64,000 bases of DNA, taken from contig NZ_JABBNU010000001.1 of NCBI RefSeq assembly GCF_012926615.1, positions 124,001-188,000 on the forward strand. The letters run 5' to 3'. This document shows, piece after piece, positions 17,988 through 28,348 of the stretch. Source of the DNA: Marinigracilibium pacificum. Lineage in GTDB: Bacteria > Bacteroidota > Bacteroidia > Cytophagales > Cyclobacteriaceae. Position 1 is the first letter of the stretch; each line of letters starts with the position of its first letter. Below the pieces are notes generated by a model. That model saw nothing but the letters and a program-made list of their open reading frames with translations, was not told the origin of the DNA and did not search any database. The position numbers and the translations under genes were made by a program.

Positions 17988-18391
17988 TCAAAATCAAAGC
18001 TTATAGTTTGTTTTAAGCTTTCACTTAAACTCTGAGCTACTGGGCATGTTAAAGCTGTTCTTTTAACCTTTTCTATTTGGGCAGGAGATAGTTTATGTTG
18101 CTTGAAATGTAAATCAACTTTAATTTCTGAAATTCTTCTTGGGTCTGCAGCCATGAATTTTGTGATTTCTGCTGATACATTACCAATATCCAGATCATTA
18201 TTAGCTGCATAAATACCTACGACCGTTATCATACACTGAGCCAAAGCAGTGGATACCAGATCAGTAGGTGAAAAAGCCTCTCCTTTACCATGATTGTCAA
18301 CAGGCGCATCAGTTATTATTTCATTACCAGATTGTAAGTGCTTGGCTATAGTTCTAAGCCCTCCTAAATATTTAACTTCTGAAGTTGGCAT
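17984..18391 (-). CDS. OsmC family peroxiredoxin-like protein
   Basis: A 135-residue member of the OsmC/Ohr superfamily, which reduces organic hydroperoxides with a reactive cysteine pair. The two conserved cysteines are seen in AQCMITV and TCPVAQSL, and FSPTDLV is the typical helix start. It resembles the YhfA/OsmC-like branch more than Ohr; this is a judgement by eye. It converges on the bacilliredoxin gene with a 4-base overlap, and both fit a thiol and oxidative stress role. Confidence 0.88.
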   Translation of the reverse strand: MPTSEVKYLGGLRTIAKHLQSGNEIITDAPVDNHGKGEAFSPTDLVSTALAQCMITVVGIYAANNDLDIGNVSAEITKFMAADPRRISEIKVDLHFKQHKLSPAQIEKVKRTALTCPVAQSLSESLKQTISFDFD

Positions 18392-18449
18392 TTAATAACA
18401 GTTAAGATTATATTTCGTTATAATATTCTACGAATTGTAAAATTGCAAT

Positions 18450-19184
18450 ATGAATTCTCTTAAACAAACTATTTTATCTCTTATACTGATATTTATTACT
18501 GTATCGGCTTATTCACAATCAGACCGAGATAGAAATTTTTCCAGGGAATATGTTTGGGGAATCAAAAAAAGCACAACCGGTGGGTTGATTAGTGGTTTTA
18601 CATTTAAGTATGGTATGAAGCGCAGTGACAGACACTGGCAGAGCTTTAATCTTGAAATGGTGAATGTAAAACACCCTAATGAAACAAGAGAAACTTCTGT
18701 TATTACAGGAGAACCATTTATCTGGGGTAAACAAAATTATTTATATGCTATCAGATTACAATATGGAAGAGAATACGTTCTTTTCGAGAAAGCTGATCAG
18801 CAGGGTGTACAGGTAAATCTTATTGGAGCTGCAGGGCCTACAATTGGATTAATCGCCCCATATTATATAAAATATGCTTCTGACAACCAATTCAATCCAA
18901 TATCTGAACCCTATGATCCTAATAACGCTTCAATAAGAAGATCTGCAGTTATGGGAACGGGCCACCTCTTTCAAGGTGTTGGTGAATCAAATGTAACAGT
19001 TGGCCTTAGTGCCAAGATTGCTATGTCATTTGAATTTAGCACTTTTAAAAGTTCTATTTCAGGATTCGAGGTTGGCTTTATGGTTGAAGCTTATCCTAAA
19101 GAAATTAATTTAATGCCCGCTCAAAAGAACAGGGCCATTTTCAACGAAGTATACATAACCTTAACACACGGTAAACGTAGATAG
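18450..19184 (+). CDS. Exported protein of unknown function upstream of lipA
   Basis: Not recognised beyond a general outer membrane or periplasmic beta-rich look. A signal peptide covers residues 1-22 (LKQTILSLILIFITVSAYS), followed by alternating aromatic and polar strands such as YAIRLQYGREYVLF and GFEVGFMVEAYP. At 244 residues, a small beta-barrel is possible. It lies 44 bases before lipA on the same strand, but lipA has its own promoter box, so co-transcription is not needed. Confidence 0.7.
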   Translation: MNSLKQTILSLILIFITVSAYSQSDRDRNFSREYVWGIKKSTTGGLISGFTFKYGMKRSDRHWQSFNLEMVNVKHPNETRETSVITGEPFIWGKQNYLYAIRLQYGREYVLFEKADQQGVQVNLIGAAGPTIGLIAPYYIKYASDNQFNPISEPYDPNNASIRRSAVMGTGHLFQGVGESNVTVGLSAKIAMSFEFSTFKSSISGFEVGFMVEAYPKEINLMPAQKNRAIFNEVYITLTHGKRR

Positions 19185-19213
19185 AAAAAGTATTTTGTGT
19201 TGTAGAAATTTGA

Positions 19214-19221
19214 TACCTTTG
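19214..19221 (+). promoter_or_regulatory. Promoter -7 box of lipA, very close to the start codon
   Basis: TACCTTTG ends 7 bases before the ATG; TTTG lies at 19194-19197 with a 16-base spacer. If used, the message would have almost no leader. Confidence 0.5.
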
Positions 19222-19228
19222 CGTAGTT

Positions 19229-20116
19229 ATGATAGAGTTACCGGTAATTTCTGAAGAACAAACCAAAAAAAGGACTAAACCAAACTGGCTGAGAGTAAAA
19301 CTCCCAGTTGGTCATGAATATAAAAAAGTCCGTCAGTTGGTTGATAAATATAAACTGCATACTATTTGTGAAAGTGGAAATTGTCCAAACATGGGCGAGT
19401 GCTGGGGAGCTGGAACAGCAACATTTATGATCCTTGGTAATGTATGTACCAGGTCATGTTCGTTCTGTGCTGTTGCTACAGGTAGACCACCTGAATACGA
19501 TGCTGAAGAACCGAAACGTGTTGCGGAGGCTATTAAGTTAATGGGGGTCAAGCATGCAGTTATTACATCTGTAAACAGAGATGAATTAAAAGACAGAGGC
19601 GCTGAAATATGGTATCAAACTGTCGTTGAAACTAAAAAAGCATCTCCTGAAACAACGATTGAAACGCTTATCCCAGATACAAAAGGAAACTGGGATGCTC
19701 TATATAGGATGATAGAAGGTGGTCAGGAAGTTGTTTCTCATAATATAGAGACAGTAGAAAGATTATACCGTAGAGTTCGACCTCAAGCTAAGTATAATAG
19801 AAGCCTTGAACAAATCCAGAAAACCAAAGAGGCAGGAAAAAGAACGAAGTCAGGTATAATGGTTGGCTTAGGTGAAACTAAAGAAGATGTCTTCAAAGTT
19901 ATGGATGATTGTGCAGAGCATGGATTGGATATACTTACAATCGGTCAGTACCTTCAACCAACTAAAATGCACATTGAAGTAGCAGAATTTGTACATCCTG
20001 ATATTTTTGCACTTTACAAGGAAGAAGGATTGAAAAGAGGGCTAAAATATGTTGAATCAGGACCACTTGTTCGTTCTTCATATCATGCTGAAAGACATGT
20101 AGATGTCCCAATCTAA
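19229..20116 (+). CDS. lipA: Lipoyl synthase
   Basis: Radical SAM enzyme that inserts sulfur into octanoyl-protein to make lipoate, the cofactor of GcvH and of the 2-oxoacid dehydrogenase E2 subunits served by pdhA, the fused E1 and gcvP in this window. The auxiliary cluster cysteines are in [12 protein letters not shown], the radical SAM cluster in CTRSCSFC, and the closing RSSYHAE holds the conserved serine ligand. The 295-residue length is normal. The ATG at 19229 gives the standard N-terminus. Confidence 0.97.
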   Translation: MIELPVISEEQTKKRTKPNWLRVKLPVGHEYKKVRQLVDKYKLHTICESGNCPNMGECWGAGTATFMILGNVCTRSCSFCAVATGRPPEYDAEEPKRVAEAIKLMGVKHAVITSVNRDELKDRGAEIWYQTVVETKKASPETTIETLIPDTKGNWDALYRMIEGGQEVVSHNIETVERLYRRVRPQAKYNRSLEQIQKTKEAGKRTKSGIMVGLGETKEDVFKVMDDCAEHGLDILTIGQYLQPTKMHIEVAEFVHPDIFALYKEEGLKRGLKYVESGPLVRSSYHAERHVDVPI

Positions 20117-20135
20117 CTCATAAAGATTTTACGAT

Positions 20136-20164
20136 AAAGGCAACATTAATTGTTGCCTTTTTTA
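20136..20164 (+). terminator. Terminator of lipA
   Basis: A perfect 10-bp stem (20136-20145 with 20151-20160) followed by a T-run, 19 bases after the stop codon. Confidence 0.9.
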
Positions 20165-20285
20165 TTTATATATATCTAATTTATTACAGGCACTGTTCTA
20201 TTTTAGAAAATTGTTATATTTTTACAAAATCTAGCTAAAAGAGGGTTATAAATATTAATTTTCTAACATTTATTAAAATTTTTTG

Positions 20286-20837
20286 ATGAGAAAAAAATAC
20301 TTGTTCTTAGTGTTGGGATTTTTATCTTCAGTTGGGTTTGTGACAAGTTGTGGCAGTGAAGAGTCTGAAGCAACACCAACGGAAATAACACAAGGAACAG
20401 AAATCAGCAAAAGTGAAGATTCAGGGGCTCCGAATATTGAAAGTCTTGCTCAACAGCTAATATCTACGCTAAAGCAAAAAGATTTTCCGGGATACATTGA
20501 TCTTTTACTATCACGCGACCGTCATATTGAAATAACTGAAACTTTAGGTTCAGATTCACTAAAAAGTCAGTTCTTGATTAAATATGACTATAGGCTCCAA
20601 CAACAACGGGAGAAATTCACTCAATTAACTGAACTACTTATTATTAACAGCATTAATTTAGACAATGCATTAATTAATGAAATTGTTGTTCTTGAAGACA
20701 GTGAAGCATCAATAAAAAATATTGTTGTATCAGAAGTTATTGTTCCTATTCCTCAAAATGGAAAGGAATTTGAATTAAGGTTTTTTGTTATTAAGAATAA
20801 AGGAAAATTTTTCTTAACTTCGGATATTAACTTATAA
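20286..20837 (+). CDS. Lipoprotein of unknown function
   Basis: Not recognised. A lipobox (VTSC) follows a hydrophobic signal, giving a lipidated cysteine at about residue 22, then an acidic, threonine- and serine-rich linker of about 30 residues and a helical domain (ESLAQQLISTLKQKDF) ending in a short beta part. The start is the ATG at 20286; the preceding TTG is in frame but adds nothing. The gene stands alone between two terminators, so it is probably monocistronic. Confidence 0.8.
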   Translation: MRKKYLFLVLGFLSSVGFVTSCGSEESEATPTEITQGTEISKSEDSGAPNIESLAQQLISTLKQKDFPGYIDLLLSRDRHIEITETLGSDSLKSQFLIKYDYRLQQQREKFTQLTELLIINSINLDNALINEIVVLEDSEASIKNIVVSEVIVPIPQNGKEFELRFFVIKNKGKFFLTSDINL

Positions 20838-20862
20838 CCTTAATTATACCCAAATAATCATG

Positions 20863-20896
20863 AAAAAAGGCTGCAAAATGATTTGCAGCCTTTTTT
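20863..20896. terminator. Bidirectional terminator between the lipoprotein gene and gcvP
   Basis: A perfect 15-bp stem (20863-20877 with 20882-20896), with A and T runs on the outer sides. Confidence 0.9.
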
Positions 20897-20903
20897 ATGT
20901 TTA

Positions 20904-20927
20904 AATAGTGCTCTTTCGAGCACTATT
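20904..20927. other. Second perfect hairpin downstream of gcvP
   Basis: AATAGTGCTC (20904-20913), loop TTTC, GAGCACTATT (20918-20927). There is no T-run; it may protect the 3' end of the gcvP message. Confidence 0.6.
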
Positions 20928-20940
20928 AATAATTCAGTCA

Positions 20941-23850
20941 TTAGTTTACTACTTCCTCAGACTCTTCTGCATACTCAGAAGTAGGAATACAAGCACACAT
21001 AAGGTTTCTGTCTCCATATGCACTATCAATCCTTCTTACTGCAGGCCAGAATTTTCTTTCTCTAACATACTCTAATGGGAATGCAGCTTTATCTCTTGTA
21101 TAAGGCATCTCCCAATTATCATTTGTTACTTGTGCCAAAGTATGAGGGGCATTTTTCAAAACATTGTTTTCCTGATCCGCAACTCCATTTTCAATCTCAG
21201 AGATTTCATTACGGATTTCAATCATTGCATCACAGAACCTGTTAAGTTCATTTAACCCTTCGCTTTCAGTTGGCTCTATCATTAAAGTTCCTGGTACAGG
21301 GAAAGATACAGTTGGAGCATGGAAACCATAATCCATTAATCTCTTAGCAATATCTTCTACTTCTACACCAAACTTCTTAAATTGTCTGCACTCAACAATC
21401 ATTTCATGAGCAGCTCTTCCTTTTGATCCGGTATAAAGAATCGGATAGTGCTCTTCAAGTCTTGCTTTTATATAGTTAGCATTAAGAATTGCTGTTTTAG
21501 TAGCTTCAGTTAGCCCGTCTGCACCCATTAATGAAATATATGCATACGATATTGCCAGAATACTAGCACTTCCATAAGGAGCAGATGAAATACCTGTAAT
21601 TGCCTTTTCACCACCTGCATGTTCTACAACAGCATTACCTGGTAAAAATGGTGCAAGGTGTTCTGCTACACCAATAGGACCCATTCCTGGACCTCCTCCA
21701 CCATGAGGAATACAAAATGTTTTATGTAAGTTAAGGTGACACACATCAGCACCAATAATTGCAGGAGATGTTAATCCTACCTGAGCATTCATATTGGCAC
21801 CATCCATATAAACCTGACCACCTTTGTCATGGATAGTTTTGCAGATCTCCCTGATATTCTCTTCAAAAACACCGTGTGTTGATGGATAAGTCACCATCAA
21901 ACCAAAAAGGTCATCAGCATATTTATCAGCCTTTTCCTTTAGATCTTCCAATGAAATATTACCTTTTTCATCACAGTCTACAATAACAACTTTTGTACCA
22001 GCCATAACTGCAGAAGCAGGGTTAGTACCATGAGCTGAAGAAGGAATAAGTGTGATATTTCTATGACTTTCACCACGGCTTTCATGATAAGCCCTGATTA
22101 CCATCAAACCTGCATATTCTCCTTGTGCACCACTATTTGGTTGAAGTGACACATCGTAAAAGCCAGTAATTTCAGATAACCATTTTGTTAACTCATCAAT
22201 CATATCCATATACCCTTTTGTCTGATCTTTTGGAGCAAATGGATGCATATTTCCAATTTCAGGCCAGGTTATAGGAATCATCTCTACTGTTGCGTTCAAC
22301 TTCATAGTACACGAACCCAAAGAGATCATCGAATGAACCAAAGAAAGATCTTTGTTTTCTAATCTCTTCATGTATCTCAACATTGAATGTTCGGCATGGA
22401 ACTTATTGAACACTTCGTGCTGAAGGAATGCTGAAGTTCTTTGTAATCCCAAAGGAAATTTTACTTCAATAGTATCTTCAGCAAATATGTTTTCTTTACC
22501 TCTAACGTGAGCAAATACTTCAAGAATCTCATTTACATCATCAAGTCTGGTAGTCTCATCCAGAGAAATACCTACATGAAGAGTATCATAATATCTGAAG
22601 TTTAATTCTTTACCAAGAGCGATAGATTTTAAAGCAATTCTTTCCTCCTCATCATTAAGAGCCACTTTAATTGTATCAAAAAACTGCTGATTTTCGTTTT
22701 CGAACCCAAGGTTAGCCAATCCTCTTGACAAGGCTTTCGTAAGTCCATGAATTCTCGAAGAAATTCTTTTTAGTCCTTCAGGCCCATGGTAAACTGCGTA
22801 CATACCAGCAATTACAGCCAAAAGCACCTGAGCAGTACAAATATTTGAAGTAGCTTTTTCACGCTTGATATGCTGCTCTCTTGTTTGAAGAGCCATTCTA
22901 TATGCTGAATGACCATCTTTATCAACTGAAACACCTATGATTCTACCAGGGATCAATCGTTTAAATTGATCAGTAGTTGCAAAATATGCTGCATGAGGAC
23001 CTCCAAAGCCCATAGGCACACCAAATCTTTGCGTACTACCAAAAACTACATCTGCACCATGCTCTCCTGGAGGAGTAAACATGATCAAACTCATTATATC
23101 TGCACCTACAGCTACAAAAACATCGTTTTCTTTAGCCTTGGTTATGAAATCTTTGTAATCTCTAACATTTCCTTCAGCATCCGGGAATTGAACTAAAACT
23201 CCGTATAAATCTTCAGCTGAAAGATCAACTTCCTGATAGTTTCCAATTTCAAGCTCAATGCCTAAAGGAATAGCTCTTGTCTTTAAAATATCAAGGGTTT
23301 GAGGGAAGACTTTTGAGTCAACGAAAAACCTGTTTGCAACTTTCTTTTTAGCTCCCTTTCTTGCTCCATGAAACATGGTCATTGCTTCTGCGGCTGCCGT
23401 TCCTTCGTCAAGAAGTGAAGCATTGGCAATTTCCATTCCGGTTAAATCCATTACCATGGTTTGGAAATTAATTAGGGCTTCAAGTCTTCCTTGAGCAATT
23501 TCAGCCTGATAAGGGGTGTAGGCAGTATACCAACCCGGGTTTTCCAGGATGTTTCTTAATATCACATTAGGAATGATAGTATTATAATATCCCATCCCTA
23601 TATATGACTTAAAAAGTTTGTTCTTTGACAGCTTTTTTCTGAAAGACGATAAAAACTGATACTCACTTTTTGCTTCGGGTAGATCTAGTGGTTTTTGAAG
23701 TCTGATTCCCTCAGGAACTGTCTGATTAATCAGCTCATCTACTGATCCAACACCGATTACTTCAAGCATTTTTCCTATCTCCTCAGGAGTCGGAGAGTTG
23801 TGTCTTGAAGCAAAAGATTCATTCTTTTTTAGGTTAATGTTCATTGACAT
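20941..23850 (-). CDS. gcvP: Glycine dehydrogenase (decarboxylating), P protein
   Basis: Pyridoxal-phosphate-dependent decarboxylation of glycine in the glycine cleavage system, passing the aminomethyl group to lipoylated H protein. At 969 residues it is the full-length single-chain form with two homologous halves. The cofactor lysine lies in [16 protein letters not shown] near residue 710. Two possible starts exist, Met1 and Met3 (23844), and the data do not decide. A TACCTTTG box 38 bases upstream supports the N-terminus. No other gcv gene is nearby. Confidence 0.96.
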   Translation of the reverse strand: MSMNINLKKNESFASRHNSPTPEEIGKMLEVIGVGSVDELINQTVPEGIRLQKPLDLPEAKSEYQFLSSFRKKLSKNKLFKSYIGMGYYNTIIPNVILRNILENPGWYTAYTPYQAEIAQGRLEALINFQTMVMDLTGMEIANASLLDEGTAAAEAMTMFHGARKGAKKKVANRFFVDSKVFPQTLDILKTRAIPLGIELEIGNYQEVDLSAEDLYGVLVQFPDAEGNVRDYKDFITKAKENDVFVAVGADIMSLIMFTPPGEHGADVVFGSTQRFGVPMGFGGPHAAYFATTDQFKRLIPGRIIGVSVDKDGHSAYRMALQTREQHIKREKATSNICTAQVLLAVIAGMYAVYHGPEGLKRISSRIHGLTKALSRGLANLGFENENQQFFDTIKVALNDEEERIALKSIALGKELNFRYYDTLHVGISLDETTRLDDVNEILEVFAHVRGKENIFAEDTIEVKFPLGLQRTSAFLQHEVFNKFHAEHSMLRYMKRLENKDLSLVHSMISLGSCTMKLNATVEMIPITWPEIGNMHPFAPKDQTKGYMDMIDELTKWLSEITGFYDVSLQPNSGAQGEYAGLMVIRAYHESRGESHRNITLIPSSAHGTNPASAVMAGTKVVIVDCDEKGNISLEDLKEKADKYADDLFGLMVTYPSTHGVFEENIREICKTIHDKGGQVYMDGANMNAQVGLTSPAIIGADVCHLNLHKTFCIPHGGGGPGMGPIGVAEHLAPFLPGNAVVEHAGGEKAITGISSAPYGSASILAISYAYISLMGADGLTEATKTAILNANYIKARLEEHYPILYTGSKGRAAHEMIVECRQFKKFGVEVEDIAKRLMDYGFHAPTVSFPVPGTLMIEPTESEGLNELNRFCDAMIEIRNEISEIENGVADQENNVLKNAPHTLAQVTNDNWEMPYTRDKAAFPLEYVRERKFWPAVRRIDSAYGDRNLMCACIPTSEYAEESEEVVN

Positions 23851-23887
23851 AAGAATAATAAGTCCTTGTAAGTCTTCAATTTGGGTG

Positions 23888-23895
23888 CAAAGGTA
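23888..23895 (-). promoter_or_regulatory. Promoter -7 box of gcvP
   Basis: TACCTTTG on the minus strand, exact match to TAnnTTTG; no good -33 box seen. No glycine riboswitch fits in the 40-base leader. Confidence 0.5.
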
Positions 23896-24036
23896 ATCTT
23901 TAAATTTAATTTGCCATTTATTTATTCAAATATAATGGGTTATCTATTAAAAGAAATATCTCCCACTCATGTAAATACTATACCTTAATTGTTGTGTTTT
24001 TGTTACCTTAGAGCTTTGAAATAAAACTGTAATTTT

Positions 24037-25554
24037 ATGAAAAAAATAACATTGCTTGCATTTTCTCTTGCCATGGCTGGATTTGGTGCCGATGCGCAGG
24101 AAAATCTTGCAGAAAAATATGCGGAAACTATTACTCAGGAAGACCTGAAAGACAACTTGACAATTTTAGCCTCAGATGCTCTTGAAGGTAGGGAAACTGG
24201 TAGCAGAGGACAAAAAATGGCTGCTGCATTTATTTCTGCTCATTATGAATCAATTGGGTTACAACCAGGAAATAATGGTAAGTGGCAACAGCCTGTGATC
24301 CTTGAAAATGTAAAGCAAGGTGATGCTTTTATTTCAAATGATGACAAAAAGTGGAACAACTACGAAAATGTCATCATTTACTCAAACGCAAACATGAGCG
24401 AGCCTCTTAATGTTAAAACTGAATTTGTTGGTAATGGAGGTGAAGAAGAACTTAAAGCTACGGATATCCAGGGAAAAGCAGTAGTTGTAATGAATAAAGA
24501 CAACCGAAGTGCAATTCCTTATGCTCGTCAGATTATTGAGCAAGGTGCTTCAACAGCAATCATAGTAAGTAGTGCTTCTGATGAAGACTTTAACAAGTAT
24601 CTGAATCAGTTTAAATACTATATGAGCAACGGAAGAATGCAATTGCCTTCAGATAAAGACACTAAGGATTTCACTATTGTTTTCGTTTCTAAGACCGCTG
24701 CTGCCGAACTACTTGGCACAAAGGTAGAGAAAATGGAAAAAGCTGCTGCTGATGCTGCAGAAGGAAAAGTTAGCAAGCTTAAGTCTGTAAAATCTAAAGA
24801 AGTTACTTTCCAGAATAAGATGGATATTGACGAAGTTAAATCTTCTAACGTTTTAGCTTTTATAGAAGGAACTGATAAAAAAGACGAGTTGGTTATTATA
24901 ACTTCTCATTATGACCACATCGGAAAAGCTTCTGAAGGAGAAGGTGACCTTATTAATAATGGTGCAGATGATGATGGATCAGGAACTGTATCTGTAATGG
25001 AAATTGCAGAAGCTTTTGCTATGGCCCAAAAAGACGGTAACGGACCAAGAAGAAGTATATTATTTATGAACGTTACTGGCGAAGAAAAAGGACTATTGGG
25101 ATCTGACTACTACACTCAACATCCTGTTTACCCTTTAGAGAGCACTGTTGTAAACCTTAACATTGATATGGTTGGGCGTGTAGACCCAGAGCATGAGTCA
25201 GATAAAAACTATGTTTATCTTGTAGGAAGTGACAAGCTTTCTTCTGAGCTGCATGAAATTAGTGAAAAAACTAACGAAAAGTATATCGGATATAAGCTTG
25301 ATTATACTTACAATGACCCTGAGCATCCGGATAGAATTTACTACCGTTCAGACCACTGGAATTTCGCTAAAAACAACATTCCTGTAATCTTCTATTTTAA
25401 TGGTGTTCATGCTGATTATCACAAGCCTTCAGATGAGGTTGATAAAATCGAGTGGCAACAACTTCAAGATAGAGCAAAGCTGGTATTTTATACAGCTTGG
25501 GAGTTAGCTAATAAAGATTCAAGAATTGTAGTAGACAAAGGACAGAATCAATAA
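24037..25554 (+). CDS. Secreted M28 family zinc aminopeptidase
   Basis: Exported exopeptidase of 505 residues. A signal peptide (residues 1-20, ending GADAQ) leads to a mature protein with a protease-associated insert (about 130-200) and a C-terminal M28 catalytic domain. Zinc ligands and catalytic residues are seen in SHYDHIG, NNGADDDGSGT, VTGEEKGLLGSDYY and NIDMVGR, with the last histidine in DYHKPSDEVDKI. All appear intact. It is flanked by its own terminator. Likely role is peptide nutrition in the periplasm or outside; exact substrate unknown. Confidence 0.93.
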   Translation: MKKITLLAFSLAMAGFGADAQENLAEKYAETITQEDLKDNLTILASDALEGRETGSRGQKMAAAFISAHYESIGLQPGNNGKWQQPVILENVKQGDAFISNDDKKWNNYENVIIYSNANMSEPLNVKTEFVGNGGEEELKATDIQGKAVVVMNKDNRSAIPYARQIIEQGASTAIIVSSASDEDFNKYLNQFKYYMSNGRMQLPSDKDTKDFTIVFVSKTAAAELLGTKVEKMEKAAADAAEGKVSKLKSVKSKEVTFQNKMDIDEVKSSNVLAFIEGTDKKDELVIITSHYDHIGKASEGEGDLINNGADDDGSGTVSVMEIAEAFAMAQKDGNGPRRSILFMNVTGEEKGLLGSDYYTQHPVYPLESTVVNLNIDMVGRVDPEHESDKNYVYLVGSDKLSSELHEISEKTNEKYIGYKLDYTYNDPEHPDRIYYRSDHWNFAKNNIPVIFYFNGVHADYHKPSDEVDKIEWQQLQDRAKLVFYTAWELANKDSRIVVDKGQNQ

Positions 25555-25571
25555 TTATAAATAATATTAAC

Positions 25572-25612
25572 AAAAGCCCCCTGGTACTTGATTATCAGGG
25601 GGCTTTTATTTT
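25572..25612 (+). terminator. Terminator of the M28 peptidase gene
   Basis: A 12-bp stem (25572-25583 with 25596-25607), a 12-base loop, and a T-rich tail. Confidence 0.88.
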
Positions 25613-25613
25613 T

Positions 25614-25648
25614 TCCAAAAAATAACACCCGAATGATGTTCGGGTGTT
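25614..25648 (-). terminator. Terminator of the DUF6452-DUF6048 operon
   Basis: A perfect 10-bp stem (25648-25639 with 25633-25624) and, on the minus strand, a following T-run. It lies about 100 bases after the DUF6048 stop. Confidence 0.75.
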
Positions 25649-25751
25649 GAGCTTATGGAAAGAAAGATAATTAACTATAATAAATCTATTATTTCCTATC
25701 CTTATATTTTTGAATTATAGATTAACAATATTTCATTATCGATGAAGATGA

Positions 25752-26477
25752 TCAATTATTCGATTGTGATTTCCTGAAAGGAATTCTATAATAAACATAA
25801 TAATTAAAGCCCCAGCTTGAACCATCATTTACACCAAAACCAGGTATCCGATAGGCTTCATTTGTTGAAGCATTTTTAACCCTGTTAAGAAACCTCAGTC
25901 TGCCGGTAAATCCCAAAAATATATTTTTAAGAACCATTACTTTTATTCCAGCATCTAACTCAAACCATCTGCTTGTAACACCATTGTCAACATCTGACTG
26001 ATTTACAGTACCAAAAATATCATCTTCAAGAATATAGTTGAATTCTGAATCATAAAATGCTTGTGCATACCGAAGCCCAACAAACATTACAAATTCTCTA
26101 GGGTCTTTAACATTAAAATTTACATCTCCACCAACACGAAAATAACTACCATTGATATTCATCACTGAACCTGAAAAATGGTCAATCTGATAATCAGCTA
26201 TTCCATAATCAACAACTAACAGGTAGCGACCTAAATCAAGATCAGCTGTAATTTCATATTGTTCAAGATCATTATTTATTGCATGAGCAACAGGATAATA
26301 CAAATCAGCTCCTATTCTCAATCCATATAATACAGGCTTCCACTTACCTTCATTTTCAGTAACAACTGCCGAAAGTGTATCATTACCGGCATCTTGTGCT
26401 ACAGCATTGGTAAAAGAAACAATACTAATTATTATTAACAAAAAGCCTGATATCAGCAGGTGCCGTAGATAGATCAT
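25752..26477 (-). CDS. DUF6048 family exported protein
   Basis: A 241-residue protein of the DUF6048 type, a Bacteroidota family of unknown function. A signal peptide covers residues 1-27 (ending NAVAQ). The rest is beta-rich, with alternating strands such as GRYLLVVDYGIADYQ and the ending FNYYVYYRIPF, which suits a small outer membrane barrel. Its signal peptide must be read from 26477, so it overlaps the upstream DUF6452 gene by 53 bases. The tight pairing suggests the two products act together at the envelope. Confidence 0.75.
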   Translation of the reverse strand: MIYLRHLLISGFLLIIISIVSFTNAVAQDAGNDTLSAVVTENEGKWKPVLYGLRIGADLYYPVAHAINNDLEQYEITADLDLGRYLLVVDYGIADYQIDHFSGSVMNINGSYFRVGGDVNFNVKDPREFVMFVGLRYAQAFYDSEFNYILEDDIFGTVNQSDVDNGVTSRWFELDAGIKVMVLKNIFLGFTGRLRFLNRVKNASTNEAYRIPGFGVNDGSSWGFNYYVYYRIPFRKSQSNN

Positions 26478-26904
26478 TAGTCGTTCTTCTTAAAGATGTT
26501 TTATTAAATACTTCAACAGCATCAAAACTATATACTGTTGTCCGCAAATTTCTGAAAACCACCTCTGGGCCACAATCCGGAGAAATAAATCTGCTTATAC
26601 GGTCGTATTCCAAAGTTATTGAGTAAGTATTATTATCTGTAGTTTCAAAAATATACCGACCCGAATCTGCAAAAGGATTTAACGGCAATAAAACCTTAGT
26701 AACTGTGTCATCAGCCACCAAAATTGAATCCTGAAAACCTTCAACATATAATCTTCGTACACCGAGATTACTACTATCGCTCAAGTTTATTCTAAAGCTG
26801 GCAACAGCAAAATCTCTGTACTCTGAATAACAATTAACTTCAGGGTCACAGCTGGCTGACAGAATCAATAAAGTAATTAAAACTATAAAATACCTTTTCT
26901 TCAT
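26425..26904 (-). CDS. DUF6452 family lipoprotein
   Basis: A 159-residue lipoprotein with lipobox LSASC (Cys at about residue 19), followed by DPEVNCYSEYRDF. Two further cysteines (NCYS and PDCGPE) may form a disulfide. The DUF6452 family is known as a neighbour of DUF6048 in Bacteroidota, and the 53-base overlap with that gene here agrees. Function unknown; the family name is assigned by recognition of the pair and its motifs, with moderate certainty. Confidence 0.72.
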   Translation of the reverse strand: MKKRYFIVLITLLILSASCDPEVNCYSEYRDFAVASFRINLSDSSNLGVRRLYVEGFQDSILVADDTVTKVLLPLNPFADSGRYIFETTDNNTYSITLEYDRISRFISPDCGPEVVFRNLRTTVYSFDAVEVFNKTSLRRTTNDLSTAPADIRLFVNNN

Positions 26905-26921
26905 AACAGGAATTTAAAACG

Positions 26922-26950
26922 TAAAGATACAGTTTTATTCAATCCTCCAA
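26922..26950 (-). promoter_or_regulatory. Probable promoter of the DUF6452-DUF6048 operon
   Basis: TTG (26950-26948), 18 bases, TATCTTTA (26929-26922) on the minus strand; one mismatch in the -7 box. Confidence 0.4.
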
Positions 26951-26994
26951 CGAAAGGTTAATGAATTCTTATACAAAAGGAACAAGTATTTTAG

Positions 26995-27002
26995 TAGTTT
27001 TG
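26995..27002 (+). promoter_or_regulatory. Promoter -7 box of rimO
   Basis: TAGTTTTG, an exact TAnnTTTG match, 23 bases before the TTG start codon of rimO; no clear -33 box. Confidence 0.45.
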
Positions 27003-27025
27003 CAGATAATTAAATAGAGAAAGCA

Positions 27026-28336
27026 TTGAAAACGAAGGGAATAAAAAAACATAAGGTAAATATTGTCACACTAGGTTGTTCTAAAAACCTTGTGGACAGT
27101 GAGGTGATGCTTACCCAGTTACGAGGAAATAATATCGATGCGGTACATGAAGATAAAAATGATGATTCGGGTGTCGTAATTATTAATACTTGTGGTTTCA
27201 TTGATAATGCGAAGCAAGAGTCTATCGATACTATTCTGAGATATGCTGATGCTAAAGAGCAAGGCCTTGTTGATAAAGTTTACGTTACAGGTTGTCTGTC
27301 TCAACGATATAAAGATGAGTTGGAACTTGAAATACCTCAAGTAGATGCTTTTTTTGGAACAAGAGACCTTCCACTTTTACTTAAAAAGTTTAAAGCCGAT
27401 TATAAACATGAACTTGTAGGAGAAAGAATCTTAACCAACCCTAGTCACTATGCCTACATGAAAATTGCTGAGGGATGTGACAGACCTTGTTCATTCTGTG
27501 CTATTCCTTTGATGAGAGGCAAGCATGTTTCAAAATCAATTGAAGACTTAGTCAAAGAAGCAAAAGGTCTAGCTGCAAAAGGCACAAAAGAATTATTACT
27601 GATTGCTCAGGACAGCACATATTATGGTCTTGACCTTTATGGGAAAAGAAGATTGGCAGACCTTATGAAGGCCCTTTCAGATGTTGAAGGAATTGAGTGG
27701 ATCAGGCTACATTATGCCTTCCCTACAGGTTTCCCAATGGATGTGCTTGATGTTATGGCTGAAAGAGACAATATCTGTAATTACCTTGACATTCCTTTAC
27801 AGCATGGATCTACCAATATGCTGAAAATTATGCGTAGAGGGACCACAAGAGAAAAAACTGAGCAGCTTATTCATGAAATCAGAAATAAAGTTCCTGATAT
27901 TGCAATTAGAACTACATTGATTGCAGGTCACCCAGGGGAAACAGAAGCAGACTTTAATGAAATGGTTAGCTTTGTCGAGAGAATGAAATTTGAACGATTG
28001 GGAATCTTCACTTATTCTCATGAAGAAAATACCCATGCTTTTTCAATGGAAGATAATGTGCCTGATGAATTGAAACAAGAAAGAGCAAATATCGTTATGG
28101 ATTTACAAGAAGGAATATCAAGAGAAATCAACGAGAAAAAAATTGGCAAGACATTTAAAGTGCTATTTGACAGAAAAGAAGGAGGTTACTTCGTTGGAAG
28201 AACAGAATATGACTCTCCTGAAGTTGACAATGAAGTACTTGTCGATGCCAAAGATCAATATTTACGAATCGGTGATTTCGCAAACGTTGTTATTAATGAC
28301 GCTTCAGAATTTGACTTGTACGGCTCTATACTGTAA
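27026..28336 (+). CDS. rimO: Ribosomal protein S12 methylthiotransferase RimO
   Basis: Radical SAM enzyme that methylthiolates the conserved aspartate of ribosomal protein S12. The N-terminal UPF0004 domain opens with VTLGCSKNLVDSEVML; the radical SAM cluster is CDRPCSFCAIP; a C-terminal TRAM domain follows (about residues 365-436). The start codon is TTG at 27026, which gives the N-terminus normal for the phylum (MKTKGIKKHKVNI). bshC follows 12 bases later, so they are probably one transcript. Confidence 0.95.
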   Translation: MKTKGIKKHKVNIVTLGCSKNLVDSEVMLTQLRGNNIDAVHEDKNDDSGVVIINTCGFIDNAKQESIDTILRYADAKEQGLVDKVYVTGCLSQRYKDELELEIPQVDAFFGTRDLPLLLKKFKADYKHELVGERILTNPSHYAYMKIAEGCDRPCSFCAIPLMRGKHVSKSIEDLVKEAKGLAAKGTKELLLIAQDSTYYGLDLYGKRRLADLMKALSDVEGIEWIRLHYAFPTGFPMDVLDVMAERDNICNYLDIPLQHGSTNMLKIMRRGTTREKTEQLIHEIRNKVPDIAIRTTLIAGHPGETEADFNEMVSFVERMKFERLGIFTYSHEENTHAFSMEDNVPDELKQERANIVMDLQEGISREINEKKIGKTFKVLFDRKEGGYFVGRTEYDSPEVDNEVLVDAKDQYLRIGDFANVVINDASEFDLYGSIL

Positions 28337-28348
28337 AGACATAAATAG

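Noticed and set aside
23851-23900. Glycine riboswitch in front of gcvP
   Set aside because: Only about 35-40 bases separate the probable transcription start from the ATG, too short for a glycine aptamer.
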